The notes beneath the pieces were generated by a model. It did no database searches, had not been told where the DNA came from, and saw nothing but the letters and a program-made list of their open reading frames with translations. Shown in pieces: positions 32,273-40,800 of a stretch of DNA of 49,577 nucleotides. This DNA comes from UBA2897 sp036733925. GTDB taxonomy: Bacteria > Bacillota > Negativicutes > Selenomonadales > Selenomonadaceae. The stretch is taken from positions 1 to 49,577 of the forward strand of contig DAIMZO010000014.1 in assembly GCA_036733925.1 (NCBI GenBank), read 5' to 3'. How positions within the stretch are numbered: position 1 is the first letter of the stretch; each line of letters begins with the position of its first letter. A program made the position numbers and the translations under genes.

Positions 32273-33649
32273 ATGGACGAAAGAAAAATGAACAGAGGGC
32301 TGAAAAACCGCCAACTGCAGCTCATGTCCCTCGGAGGGGTCATCGGCAGCGGGTATTTTCTTGGAACCGGGTATGTGTTGGAGCAGGCGGGGCCTGCGGC
32401 AATCCTGTCGTATCTTCTCGGCGGGGTCATCGTACTGTGCGTCATGCTCTGCCTCGCGGAGCTCGCGGTCGACAAGCCGGTTTCCGGCTCTTTTGTGACC
32501 TATGCGCGGGAGAACATCTCGCCGACATGGGCCTGCGGCGTCGGCTGGGCGTATTGGCTCAACTGGATTGCCTACGTGCCGTCGGAGATGATCGCCGCCG
32601 GCATCATCATGAATCATTTCGTCCCGGGCGTCAGCCAGCTTTGGTGGGCTGTCCTGTTCGGCCTTTTCGTCACGGCCATCAACCTGTTCCACGTCGATAA
32701 ATTCGGCGAGACCGAGTTCTGGCTCGCCCTGATCAAGATCCTCGCGCTCGCCGCGTTCTCCGTGGTCGCTCTGCTGATCTGCCTCGGCGTGATCGGTAAT
32801 CAGGGCTACATCGGCACGAGCGTGCTGCTCGGCAGCGGCGGTTTCGTGCCGAAGGGGTACGAAGCCATCTTCCTGACGATGGTCATTATCCTCGTGAATT
32901 TCCAGGGTACCGAGATCATCGGCCTCGCGGCCGGCGAGTGCAAGGAACCGGCGCGCAGCATCCCGATTGCCGTGCGCAACGTGACCTGGCGCGTCATCGC
33001 GCTCTACATCATCCCGATTTCGCTGCTGATCTCGATCCTGCCGTGGAATCAGGCCACGCTCTCGGACAGCGTGTTCGCGACGGCAATGGCGAACTACGGC
33101 TTCGACAAGTTCGCGGCAGCGTTCGCTTTCGTCGTGCTGACGGCGGCGGTGTCCTGCTCGAATTCCGGCCTTTACGGCGCGGCGCGCGCCCTATACGGGC
33201 TCGCGAAGATGGATATGGCGCCGCATACGCTCGCGCATATCAGCAAGAACGGCGTGCCGAACCGCTCCATCATGCTCTCCATCTGCGGATGCTGGCTCGT
33301 CATCCTGCTCTACGCGTTCAATCCGGACTCGGTGGTCTACACGTATCTGCTCGCGGTGTCCGGCTTCACCGGCGCCATCGCGTGGATCTCCATCTGCTGG
33401 AGCCAGTACCGGGCGCGCCGCCACCGCATGGCAGCGGGCACGGTCGGCGAGCTGAAGTACAAGACGCCGTTCTTCCCATACGTTACGCTGTTCGGCATCT
33501 GGGCGCAGGTCATCTGCCTCGTCGTCATGGTATTCGACCCGATCCTGCGGCAGTCACTGTACGCGGGCCTGCCGATGCTGATCGTGCCGATGATCTGGTA
33601 CCGCCTGCGCGAACGGAGGCGTGCCACACGGGCAGTGAAGGCCTACTGA
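32273..33649 (+). CDS. Amino-acid permease, APC family
   Basis: A 458-residue inner-membrane protein with about 12 hydrophobic spans. The first span carries the APC substrate-binding loop GGVIGSGYFLGTG, and the consensus AELAVDKPVSGSFVTYARE and FQGTEIIGLAAGECKEPARSIP follow, which match the AAT group for amino acids such as aromatic and branched ones. The start at 32273 has AAGG seven bases upstream; ATG 32288 is an alternative. It ends 82 bases before an insertion-sequence end. The exact substrate cannot be read from sequence. Confidence 0.92.
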   Translation: MDERKMNRGLKNRQLQLMSLGGVIGSGYFLGTGYVLEQAGPAAILSYLLGGVIVLCVMLCLAELAVDKPVSGSFVTYARENISPTWACGVGWAYWLNWIAYVPSEMIAAGIIMNHFVPGVSQLWWAVLFGLFVTAINLFHVDKFGETEFWLALIKILALAAFSVVALLICLGVIGNQGYIGTSVLLGSGGFVPKGYEAIFLTMVIILVNFQGTEIIGLAAGECKEPARSIPIAVRNVTWRVIALYIIPISLLISILPWNQATLSDSVFATAMANYGFDKFAAAFAFVVLTAAVSCSNSGLYGAARALYGLAKMDMAPHTLAHISKNGVPNRSIMLSICGCWLVILLYAFNPDSVVYTYLLAVSGFTGAIAWISICWSQYRARRHRMAAGTVGELKYKTPFFPYVTLFGIWAQVICLVVMVFDPILRQSLYAGLPMLIVPMIWYRLRERRRATRAVKAY

Positions 33650-33683
33650 TCCTGTTTCCGGACAGATACAGGGGAAATCGTGT

Positions 33684-33760
33684 AAGACGCCAATTCTTCG
33701 GAGGCGGTGCGACGGTTGATGAACCAAGAATCCCCTGCCTTTAGGCATGGGGAGTGTCAA
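33684..33760 (+). mobile_element. Right end of an IS200/IS605-type element, orphan
   Basis: The hairpin CCCC-T-GCC (33732-33739), loop TTTA, GGC-A-T-GGGG (33744-33752) has an unpaired T at 33748, the mark of IS200/IS605 ends recognised by TnpA. It is followed by TCAA at 33757-33760, the right cleavage tetranucleotide of IS608. Upstream, GGCGGTGCGACGGTTGATG looks like the conserved 3' flank of tnpB genes, which in active elements also forms part of the omega RNA; the left limit given is approximate. No tnpA, tnpB or left end is in the window, so this is a deletion scar. Confidence 0.6.
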
Positions 33761-34452
33761 TTTGCAGCGGGTGCTGGTTCAGCATCCGCTTTTTGCGTGC
33801 CGTTTTCCGCATCGGCCGGCAGGGTCAGGATGTCGCGAATCGATGCAATCTCGTCCGCGATGAACAGGGCGGATGGAGACTCGCGGTTCATGACAGCCTC
33901 GAGCGTGCGGCTCTGCTCCTCCTGGTCATCGCTTTTGAGGCGGTTCGGGTCTGCGGCGGCTTTCGTCAGCGCTATCGTGCGGTACTGTGCCTCCGCGTAG
34001 GCGTTGGTCTTCTTCGTCATCTGCACGGCGAGGTCGTAGATGTTGTCGTGCAGCGCGACCGGCGGATTGTTGCCGGCGATGCGCGCGCGGAGCGCGCCCT
34101 CGTTCTGCTCGAGCGCCCCGAGCCGCACATAGGCGGTCTGGATGCTGATGATGTCGCGGCGGAAGTCCTCGAGGATGCGGTGATACTGCTGCCAGTTGTG
34201 GTCGAGGGCCGTCAGATCCTTCTGATAGCCCGCGTACCAGTCCGAGAAGATCTTCTGCTGCTCGGCGTTGTCCGCGCGCTCCTCTGCCGTGATGACGGGC
34301 TTCGGCGCTTCGCGCGGGTAGAACGTCCATGTCAGTGCAGCAGCCGCCGCGAGCAGGACGCAGAACGCCCAGAACCAGCTTTTCTTCGGTGTATAGTGGT
34401 AGAGCAGGAAAAGCAGGATCGCGGCGAGCAGGACGAAAACAAGAAGCAGCAT
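33757..34452 (-). CDS. Membrane protein of unknown function, 3' end set by an IS scar
   Basis: Starting at the ATG at 34452 (GGAGGA ten bases upstream) gives 231 residues. Two hydrophobic spans near the N-terminus (about 2-18 and 26-42) are followed by a mostly helical, charged domain of about 180 residues, which by charge is likely outside or periplasmic. The end ESPSALFIADEIASIRD and an Ala/Pro-rich tail close the protein. Its stop codon, TGA at 33759-33757, is part of the TCAA end of the IS200/IS605 scar, so the original C-terminus was probably different. No family recognised. Confidence 0.6.
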   Translation of the reverse strand: MLLLVFVLLAAILLFLLYHYTPKKSWFWAFCVLLAAAAALTWTFYPREAPKPVITAEERADNAEQQKIFSDWYAGYQKDLTALDHNWQQYHRILEDFRRDIISIQTAYVRLGALEQNEGALRARIAGNNPPVALHDNIYDLAVQMTKKTNAYAEAQYRTIALTKAAADPNRLKSDDQEEQSRTLEAVMNRESPSALFIADEIASIRDILTLPADAENGTQKADAEPAPAAN

Positions 34453-34497
34453 CAAGGCGCATTCCTCCATAAGAAACAAGATGACCGGATACCCTTT

Positions 34498-34526
34498 ATT
34501 TTAGCATAGAGACAGGGCGCTATCAA
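34498..34526 (-). promoter_or_regulatory. Promoter of the 33757-34452 gene
   Basis: On the minus strand TTGATA (34526-34521), 17 bases, TAAAAT (34503-34498), with TG one base before the -10 box. Confidence 0.7.
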
Positions 34527-34527
34527 C

Positions 34528-34556
34528 TTGCAAGCCGCGCCGGAAAAGGCTATACT
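34528..34556 (+). promoter_or_regulatory. Promoter of the SbmA/YddA-like ABC gene
   Basis: TTGCAA at 34528-34533, 17 bases, TATACT at 34551-34556. Its -35 box is one base away from the -35 box of the divergent promoter. Confidence 0.7.
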
Positions 34557-34594
34557 TGTATTCGTAACCGCATCTTTTGATCGAGGTCGATAAC

Positions 34595-36325
34595 ATGAAA
34601 AACAGGCAGAAAAGGCAAGAGACAACGAAATTCTTCCATGGCTTTTGGGGACTGTTCAAAGGCTATTGGTCATCCGAGGAGAAGTGGAAGGCGCGCGGGC
34701 TGCTCGCGGCCGTCATCCTGCTGAACTTCGCGGCGGTCTATCTGCTCGTGCAGATCAACAGCTGGTACAATGTGTTTTACAACGCCCTGCAGTCGTATCA
34801 GGCGTCGGCATTCTGGCCGCTCGTCGGGCAGTTCACCCTGCTCGCGTTCCTCTACATCATCCTCGCGGTCTACGCGATCTACCTGCGGCAGATGGTGCAG
34901 ATCAAATGGCGTACCTGGATGACGGACCGGTATCTCGCGCGCTGGATGGGCGGGCAGACCTATTACCGCCTGCAGGTGCTCGGCAGCGACACGGATAACC
35001 CGGATCAGCGTATCAGCGAGGATATCAACCAGTTCGTGACGCTGACCTTGCAATTGCTCGTCGGCTCGCTCAAGGAGCTCACGACGCTTGCGGCATTCGG
35101 CGTCGTGCTCTGGAACCTCTCCGGCGTCCTGACCGTCCCGGTCGGCAGCCATGAGTTCACCATCTACGGCTATATGTTCTGGTTCTCGCTGATCTATTCC
35201 GTGATCGGCACGTTCCTCGCACATCTCGTCGGCCGCAAGCTCATCGGGCTCGATTTTGACCAGCAGCGCTACGAGGCGGATTTCCGTTTCAACATGATGC
35301 GCGTGCGCGAGAACAGCGAGAGCGTCGCGTTCTACCGCGGCGAGCGGCCGGAGACGACGGGCTTCAAGGAGCGCTTTGCGAAAGTCATCAAGAACTACTG
35401 GCAGCTCATGCGTCGGACGAAGCTCCTGAACTTCTACGTCAACGGCTACGGGCAGCTCGCCATCATCGTGCCGCTCGTCATGGCGGCGCCGCGGTACTTT
35501 GGCGGGGCGATGGCCCTCGGCGGCCTCATGCAGACCGTCTCCGCGTTCGGCCGCGTGCAGGACGCGCTGTCGTATTTCGTGACGTCCTACGATACCATCG
35601 CGCAGCTCGCGGCGGTCACGCGCCGACTCGACAGCTTCACGAGCCACATGGAGCAGGCATCTGCCGTGAAATCCGAGATCTCGCGCGGCGAAGACGCGGA
35701 CGGCGCCCTTTCCCTCGAAAATCTATCTGTTTCGCTGCCGGACGGGCAGACGCTGATTGCAGACTGCACCTTTCATGTCGAGCCGGGCAGCCGCGTGCTC
35801 GTGACGGGCGCATCGGGCTCTGGCAAGAGCACGCTCCTGCGCACGCTCGCAGGGCTCTGGCCGTACGGCAAGGGCATGATTGACCTGCCGAAGGGCGCGC
35901 GCGTCATGTTCCTGCCGCAGCGGCCGTATCTGCCGCTCGGCAGTCTGCGCCGTGCGCTCTGCTACCCGATGACGGCGGCAGGAGACGAGGATCTGCGCCG
36001 TGCGCTCGGGCTCGTCGGCCTCGAACGGCTCGAGAGCGAGCTCGACACCATCGACGACTGGAGCCGTATCCTGTCGCTCGGCGAGCAGCAGCGCCTTGCG
36101 TTCGCGCGCATCCTGCTCGTGAAGCCCGCGTGGGTATTCCTCGACGAGGCGACCTCCGCGCTCGACGAGCCGCGCGAACAGGAGATGTACGAGCTGCTGC
36201 GCAGGGAGCTCCCCAATACGAGCATCGTCAGCGTCGGCCACCGCTCGACGCTCCGCGCACAGCATACCGAGGAACTCCGCCTCGAGGGCGACGGCACATG
36301 GAAATGTGCCCCAATGCCTGCCTGA
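34595..36325 (+). CDS. SbmA/YddA-like ABC transporter, fused permease and ATPase
   Basis: The ATG at 34595 follows GAGG; the TTG at 34577 is an alternative. The 576-residue half-transporter has an N-terminal membrane domain of the ABC_membrane_2 type (about six spans in 1-320, with the motif QINSWYNVFYNALQ and DNPDQRISEDI typical of the SbmA/BacA and peroxisomal ABCD group) and a nucleotide-binding domain from about 370: Walker A GASGSGKST, signature LSLGEQQR, Walker B WVFLDEATSALDE. Relatives carry peptides, cobalamin or long-chain acyl groups; the substrate here is not known. Confidence 0.9.
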   Translation: MKNRQKRQETTKFFHGFWGLFKGYWSSEEKWKARGLLAAVILLNFAAVYLLVQINSWYNVFYNALQSYQASAFWPLVGQFTLLAFLYIILAVYAIYLRQMVQIKWRTWMTDRYLARWMGGQTYYRLQVLGSDTDNPDQRISEDINQFVTLTLQLLVGSLKELTTLAAFGVVLWNLSGVLTVPVGSHEFTIYGYMFWFSLIYSVIGTFLAHLVGRKLIGLDFDQQRYEADFRFNMMRVRENSESVAFYRGERPETTGFKERFAKVIKNYWQLMRRTKLLNFYVNGYGQLAIIVPLVMAAPRYFGGAMALGGLMQTVSAFGRVQDALSYFVTSYDTIAQLAAVTRRLDSFTSHMEQASAVKSEISRGEDADGALSLENLSVSLPDGQTLIADCTFHVEPGSRVLVTGASGSGKSTLLRTLAGLWPYGKGMIDLPKGARVMFLPQRPYLPLGSLRRALCYPMTAAGDEDLRRALGLVGLERLESELDTIDDWSRILSLGEQQRLAFARILLVKPAWVFLDEATSALDEPREQEMYELLRRELPNTSIVSVGHRSTLRAQHTEELRLEGDGTWKCAPMPA

Positions 36326-36417
36326 TTCCTATATGAAAATTGCCACAGAAAAAAGTTTATGGTAGTATAGTAGTATAATAGCATGTAATGGTTTCCTGAA
36401 TATGGATTGTCCGAGTT

Positions 36418-36444
36418 TAAGTATCGGCGGCAGAAATACGATAA
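36418..36444 (+). promoter_or_regulatory. Sigma-28 (motility) promoter of flagellin
   Basis: TAAG at 36418-36421, 15 bases, TACGATAA at 36437-36444, close to the FliA/SigD consensus TAAA-N15-GCCGATAA. It lies 63 bases before the flagellin start. A sigma-70-like TATAAT is also present at 36374-36379. Confidence 0.75.
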
Positions 36445-36507
36445 TCCCTATAGGAGAAGATGAATCGCGCGTCGTGCGCGTTGAAGTATGGATACGGAGG
36501 AATTGTC

Positions 36508-37824
36508 ATGGCATTGGTTGTGAAGAATAATATGCAGGCGACAGGCACGCTGAATCAGCTCGATAAGAATGCGAACCTGATGGCGAAAGATCTCAAGAAA
36601 GTTTCCTCCGGCATGAAGATCAACTCCGCGGAGGACGATGCTTCGGGCTACGCCATCGGCGAGAAGATGGACGTGCAGGTTCACGGCCTTTCGCAGGACA
36701 GCCAGAACACGCAGAACGGCAACAGCATGCTTCGCACCGCGGAGGGCGCAATCCAGTCGACCGTGGATATCCTGAGCACGCTGAAGGAAAAAGCCATCAA
36801 CGCGGCAAACGATACGAATACGGATGCTGACCGCGCGACAATCCAGAAGGAAGTCAATACGGCCCTCAATCAGGTTGACGAAAACGCCAATGTGACTTAC
36901 AACGGCATCACGATGCTCGACGGCTCGAAGAATAGCGCGGTGGTGCAGCCGGGGACGCGCACAAGCCTTTCGAATATGAGCTTTTCCGATGAAGTGACCA
37001 ATATGACGAATATGACGGATCTGAAAGCCAAAGATGGCGATAGCCTTGAAATCCAGATCGGTGACCTCGTGACAGTATCTTACGTACAGCAAGGGAAGAC
37101 TAACAGCCACACCATAAAGGTGACAGATGCCACCGTGTTTGGCGATGCGTTTGATTGGAGCCCGCTGACGAAGAATATGACTGTTATCGGGTCAGACACT
37201 AAAGTTGGGACTGGCCCGACTGGCGACCCGGTCTATACGCCAGATGGTCATAATGCCATCACATATCAGGCCATGAATCCGGGGCTTGATGGTCAGATTG
37301 CCGGGCTGACGGTCAGCGTCTATCAACCGGACGGGACGCCGCGCGTTACAGCGAATACGGTCATCAACAACTTTACGGAAACAGTCCGCGCGCAGAATCC
37401 ATCTTCCGATAATGCGCTGACCTTTCAGATTGGTACAAAAGCCAATCAGAGCGTGAAAATCGGATTTACGAATCTTAGTGCGGAGGCACTCGGCCTGCGC
37501 GCAGCGGATGGCAGCTGCATCCAGCTAACAACGCAGACGGCAGCAAATGCCGCAATCAGCGCCTTTGACAATGCGTTGACGAAGGTGCTCGATGAGCAGA
37601 CAAAGGTCGGTTCCGTTGAAGATCGCCTTGGTTATACGGATGCAAATCTGACGACCGAGAACGAGAATACGACCGCGTCGATGTCAACCATCCGTGACGC
37701 CGATATGGCGAAGGAAATGACGGAGTACACGAAGCACAGCATCCTGACGCAGACGGCGCAGGCCATGCTCGCGCAGGCTAACACGAATGGCAGCACGGTG
37801 CTCAGCCTGCTCAGAGGAGAATAA
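36508..37824 (+). CDS. Flagellin
   Basis: Filament subunit of the flagellum, exported by the flagellar type III apparatus. The start at 36508 has GGAGGAA seven bases upstream and gives 438 residues. The N-terminal D0/D1 domain is clear (MALVVKNNMQATGTLNQLDK, KVSSGMKINSAEDDASGYAI, and the following QNTQNGNSMLRTAEGAI), as is the C-terminal one (NTTASMSTIRDADMAKEM, ending ANTNGSTVLSLLRGE). The middle (about residues 150-340) is the variable, surface-exposed part, with AT-richer codon use than the ends. A sigma-28 promoter precedes it. No other flagellar genes are in the window. Confidence 0.96.
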   Translation: MALVVKNNMQATGTLNQLDKNANLMAKDLKKVSSGMKINSAEDDASGYAIGEKMDVQVHGLSQDSQNTQNGNSMLRTAEGAIQSTVDILSTLKEKAINAANDTNTDADRATIQKEVNTALNQVDENANVTYNGITMLDGSKNSAVVQPGTRTSLSNMSFSDEVTNMTNMTDLKAKDGDSLEIQIGDLVTVSYVQQGKTNSHTIKVTDATVFGDAFDWSPLTKNMTVIGSDTKVGTGPTGDPVYTPDGHNAITYQAMNPGLDGQIAGLTVSVYQPDGTPRVTANTVINNFTETVRAQNPSSDNALTFQIGTKANQSVKIGFTNLSAEALGLRAADGSCIQLTTQTAANAAISAFDNALTKVLDEQTKVGSVEDRLGYTDANLTTENENTTASMSTIRDADMAKEMTEYTKHSILTQTAQAMLAQANTNGSTVLSLLRGE

Positions 37825-37839
37825 AGCTTCATTTTAGAG

Positions 37840-37874
37840 GATACATCAGCCTCTCCTTAAGGAGGGGCTGTATC
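37840..37874 (+). promoter_or_regulatory. Stem-loop between flagellin and tpsA
   Basis: CAGCCTCTCC (37847-37856) pairs with GGAGGGGCTG (37861-37870) around TTAA, extended by GATA/TATC with a three-base bulge. No T run follows, so it is a poor terminator. It buries an AAGGAGG sequence in the stem. Confidence 0.45.
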
Positions 37875-37886
37875 TGGTATTATCGT

Positions 37887-40800
37887 ATGGGTGGGAATAC
37901 AATCATGCGGAAAGCAAAGGAACATCGAGACCTGAAACTGGCGGTCAGCCTGGCTCTGACGGCGGGCTTGTTTGCTGTGCCACAGATTTCCTACGGCGCG
38001 CCGGTGCTCGACCCGAGCTCGACGCGCAACGCGAACTATGTCCATGTCAAACAGCAGGACAAGGTAACGGATATCACCGGCAAGCAGGCGCACAACGTCA
38101 TTGACTGGAAGGATTTCTCCATCAATCAGGGAGAGACCGTCCAGTTTGATCATGGCGAGAAGATGAAGGACTATCTGAACCTCGTCACAGGCGATCAGCC
38201 GTCCACCATCAACGGTGCGCTGAAGGGCGGCAAGGACGTCTATATCGTCAACCCGAACGGTGTCGTGTTCGGCAAGGGCGCGAGCGTCGATGTCGGGAAT
38301 CTCTACGTCTCGACGACGAAAGCAACGCTCGATGTATCGAAGTATCTGGCGAGCGGCGCTTCTCCGCTCGTGAATACGGCGTATCAGGCGGCAGGAGCAG
38401 TCACAAACCTCGGCAAGATTTCGGCGGACCGCGTCGAGGTCGAGGGTGGCAACATCAAATTCCTGAGCACCGGCGACGTGACGGATGCGAAGGGCGCCAT
38501 CAATAAGAACGTCCAGCTGACGACGTCGACGGGCACAATCCAGATTGGCCATGATGCCGGAGATCAGACAACGTATACGACCTTGCGTGCCTCGGATACT
38601 TCGACGGTTACTGTTCCAGAAAACTATACGACCATCAAGACGCTGCTCGACCTGCAGAATATGACGACTGGCGACAGCACGGTAAAGTATTGGCTCTACA
38701 ACAATATCGATGCATCGGGCGGGTCCTATACGCCGGTTGGTGCAAAGAACGACACAGCGTTCCAAGGAACATTCGAGGGGAACTTCTTTACCGTTTCCAA
38801 TCTGAACGTCAGCAATGTCACGTATGGCGGGCTTTTCGGCCGGACCTGTGGCGCGATAATCAAGGACGTCGGGGTCAAGGGCGGAAGCATCTCTGCAAAT
38901 ACAAAGACAGGCGCAGCCGGCGGCATTGTTGGATTGGCAGAGGATACGACGCTGACCAACGTATTCAATAATGGGACAACTGTCCGTGCTTCTAGACAGG
39001 TTGGTTTTGGCGGTATTGTTGGTCAGACGCGGGGCACGGTAAACATCAATACGGTCTATAATACGGGGGACTATGGCGATCATGGCGCTGCTATCGTCGG
39101 ATGCATTTTTTCAGGAAATACTAATATTACTAATGCTTATAATACGAGCACGCAGGATCAGGGTAAAGGGGCTTTGGTTGCTTCGTCTAAATCTGGTACA
39201 GCGCTGACCATATCCAACGCCTATACGGTCGGGGATGTGGCCTATACAACGTTTATCCAAGAGACGCCGAAAGTCACGAATTTTGTCGCCAAGGCAAGTT
39301 CAAAATCCAAAAGTGATTATACTGGCCTTTCTGGCGTTTCGGATTCTGGTACGGACAATACGGTCTGGCGCATTTATGAGGGGAAGACGATGCCGCTCCT
39401 GCGCGCTTTCCTGCGCGGCAATGCGAACGGCGGCACGGTCACGGTCAACTATGACTACGACATGGGCAAGGATTCGGACGGCACGCTGGTCACGGGATCG
39501 AATGGCGGCACCGACCTCAAGAAGATGTATAATGCGAACGACCTCGTGCTGAGCAATATCACGTATACGGGCTCGAACGGCGGCGTCATCGATACCTCGA
39601 AGATCCAGACGGACAGCACGAAGCTCCATGATGCGAATGTCTATACGGAGGGCTCGACGACGAGCTCTGGCGTCGACTATTTCTACACCGGGCAGGACGG
39701 CTACGACCTCGTCGGCAACCATATCAGCATCAACCAGCGTGAGGTCGACCTCACGAATGCCCTCAACACTTCGGCGATACTCAAGAAAGAATACGATGGC
39801 ACGAACAAGGTCAACCAGGACGATATCCAGAGACTGTTCGAGGCCAGCAAGGGCACGGGCCTGATCCACGGCGATACGACGGCTTCGTTCAGCACGGACG
39901 GTCTTACGGGCACCTTCAACGACGCGAGCGTCGGGCGGGGAAAGACCGTCACCTTGGATGGCGGCGTGAAGCTGGTCAATGCGGCTGGTCACCATAACTA
40001 CAAGATCAGCAACGGCAGCACGAGCTTCTCGAACCAGACGCTCAAAGGCATCATCACGCCGCGCGTGCTGACGGTGACGACGGACAAGACCTATACGAAG
40101 GTCTATGACAAAAAATCGGATATCGGCTCGACACCAGCGGAGGCGGACTTCACGCTGAACGGCGATATCGTGAGCGGGGAGCATGTAGAGTTTTCGCTAC
40201 TGAACCCGACCGGCACGTTCGGGGACGGTACCGGCGATGCGTTTACGGATAACGTGAACGCCGGCTCCCGTACGGTAAAGCTCAGCGGGCTTTCGCTGAG
40301 GGGGGATAACGCGAAGAACTATATCCTCGAGGACAGCAATAAGAATGTCCTGTACAGCGCGGAATTCGATGCGGACGCAAACGATGTCGGCGGCATCCAT
40401 ACAGACTCCGGCGGCTCGCTGTTCACGACGGGCACGATCACGAAGCGCAACATCCTGAGCACCGGTTTCTCGTGGTACAAAGACGGCACGAAGCAGACCG
40501 CATCGCGCGAATACGATGGCACGTCTGCCTATACCGACCCGGTGAACTACGAGGTGCGCTCGGACACGCAGGGCCGCTCGGGCGACACCGGCATGCTTGA
40601 CGGTGACAGTCTGACCTTTACGGTCAAATCCGCAAAATTTGTCACGGATGCCACAAACGCATCCTCCTCGGACGCAAAAGATGTCAGTACCGCGAAGGGC
40701 GTGGCCTATACCGTGACGGTATCCGGCGACGCCGCGGCCAACTATACCCTCGGCGGGGCAGACATCACGGCTGGTCAGACGAATACGGTCGTCGGTGAGG

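Noticed and set aside
36462..36490. CGCGC/GCGCG inverted repeat in the flagellin leader as a terminator
   Set aside because: Short stem, no T run, and it lies between promoter and gene.
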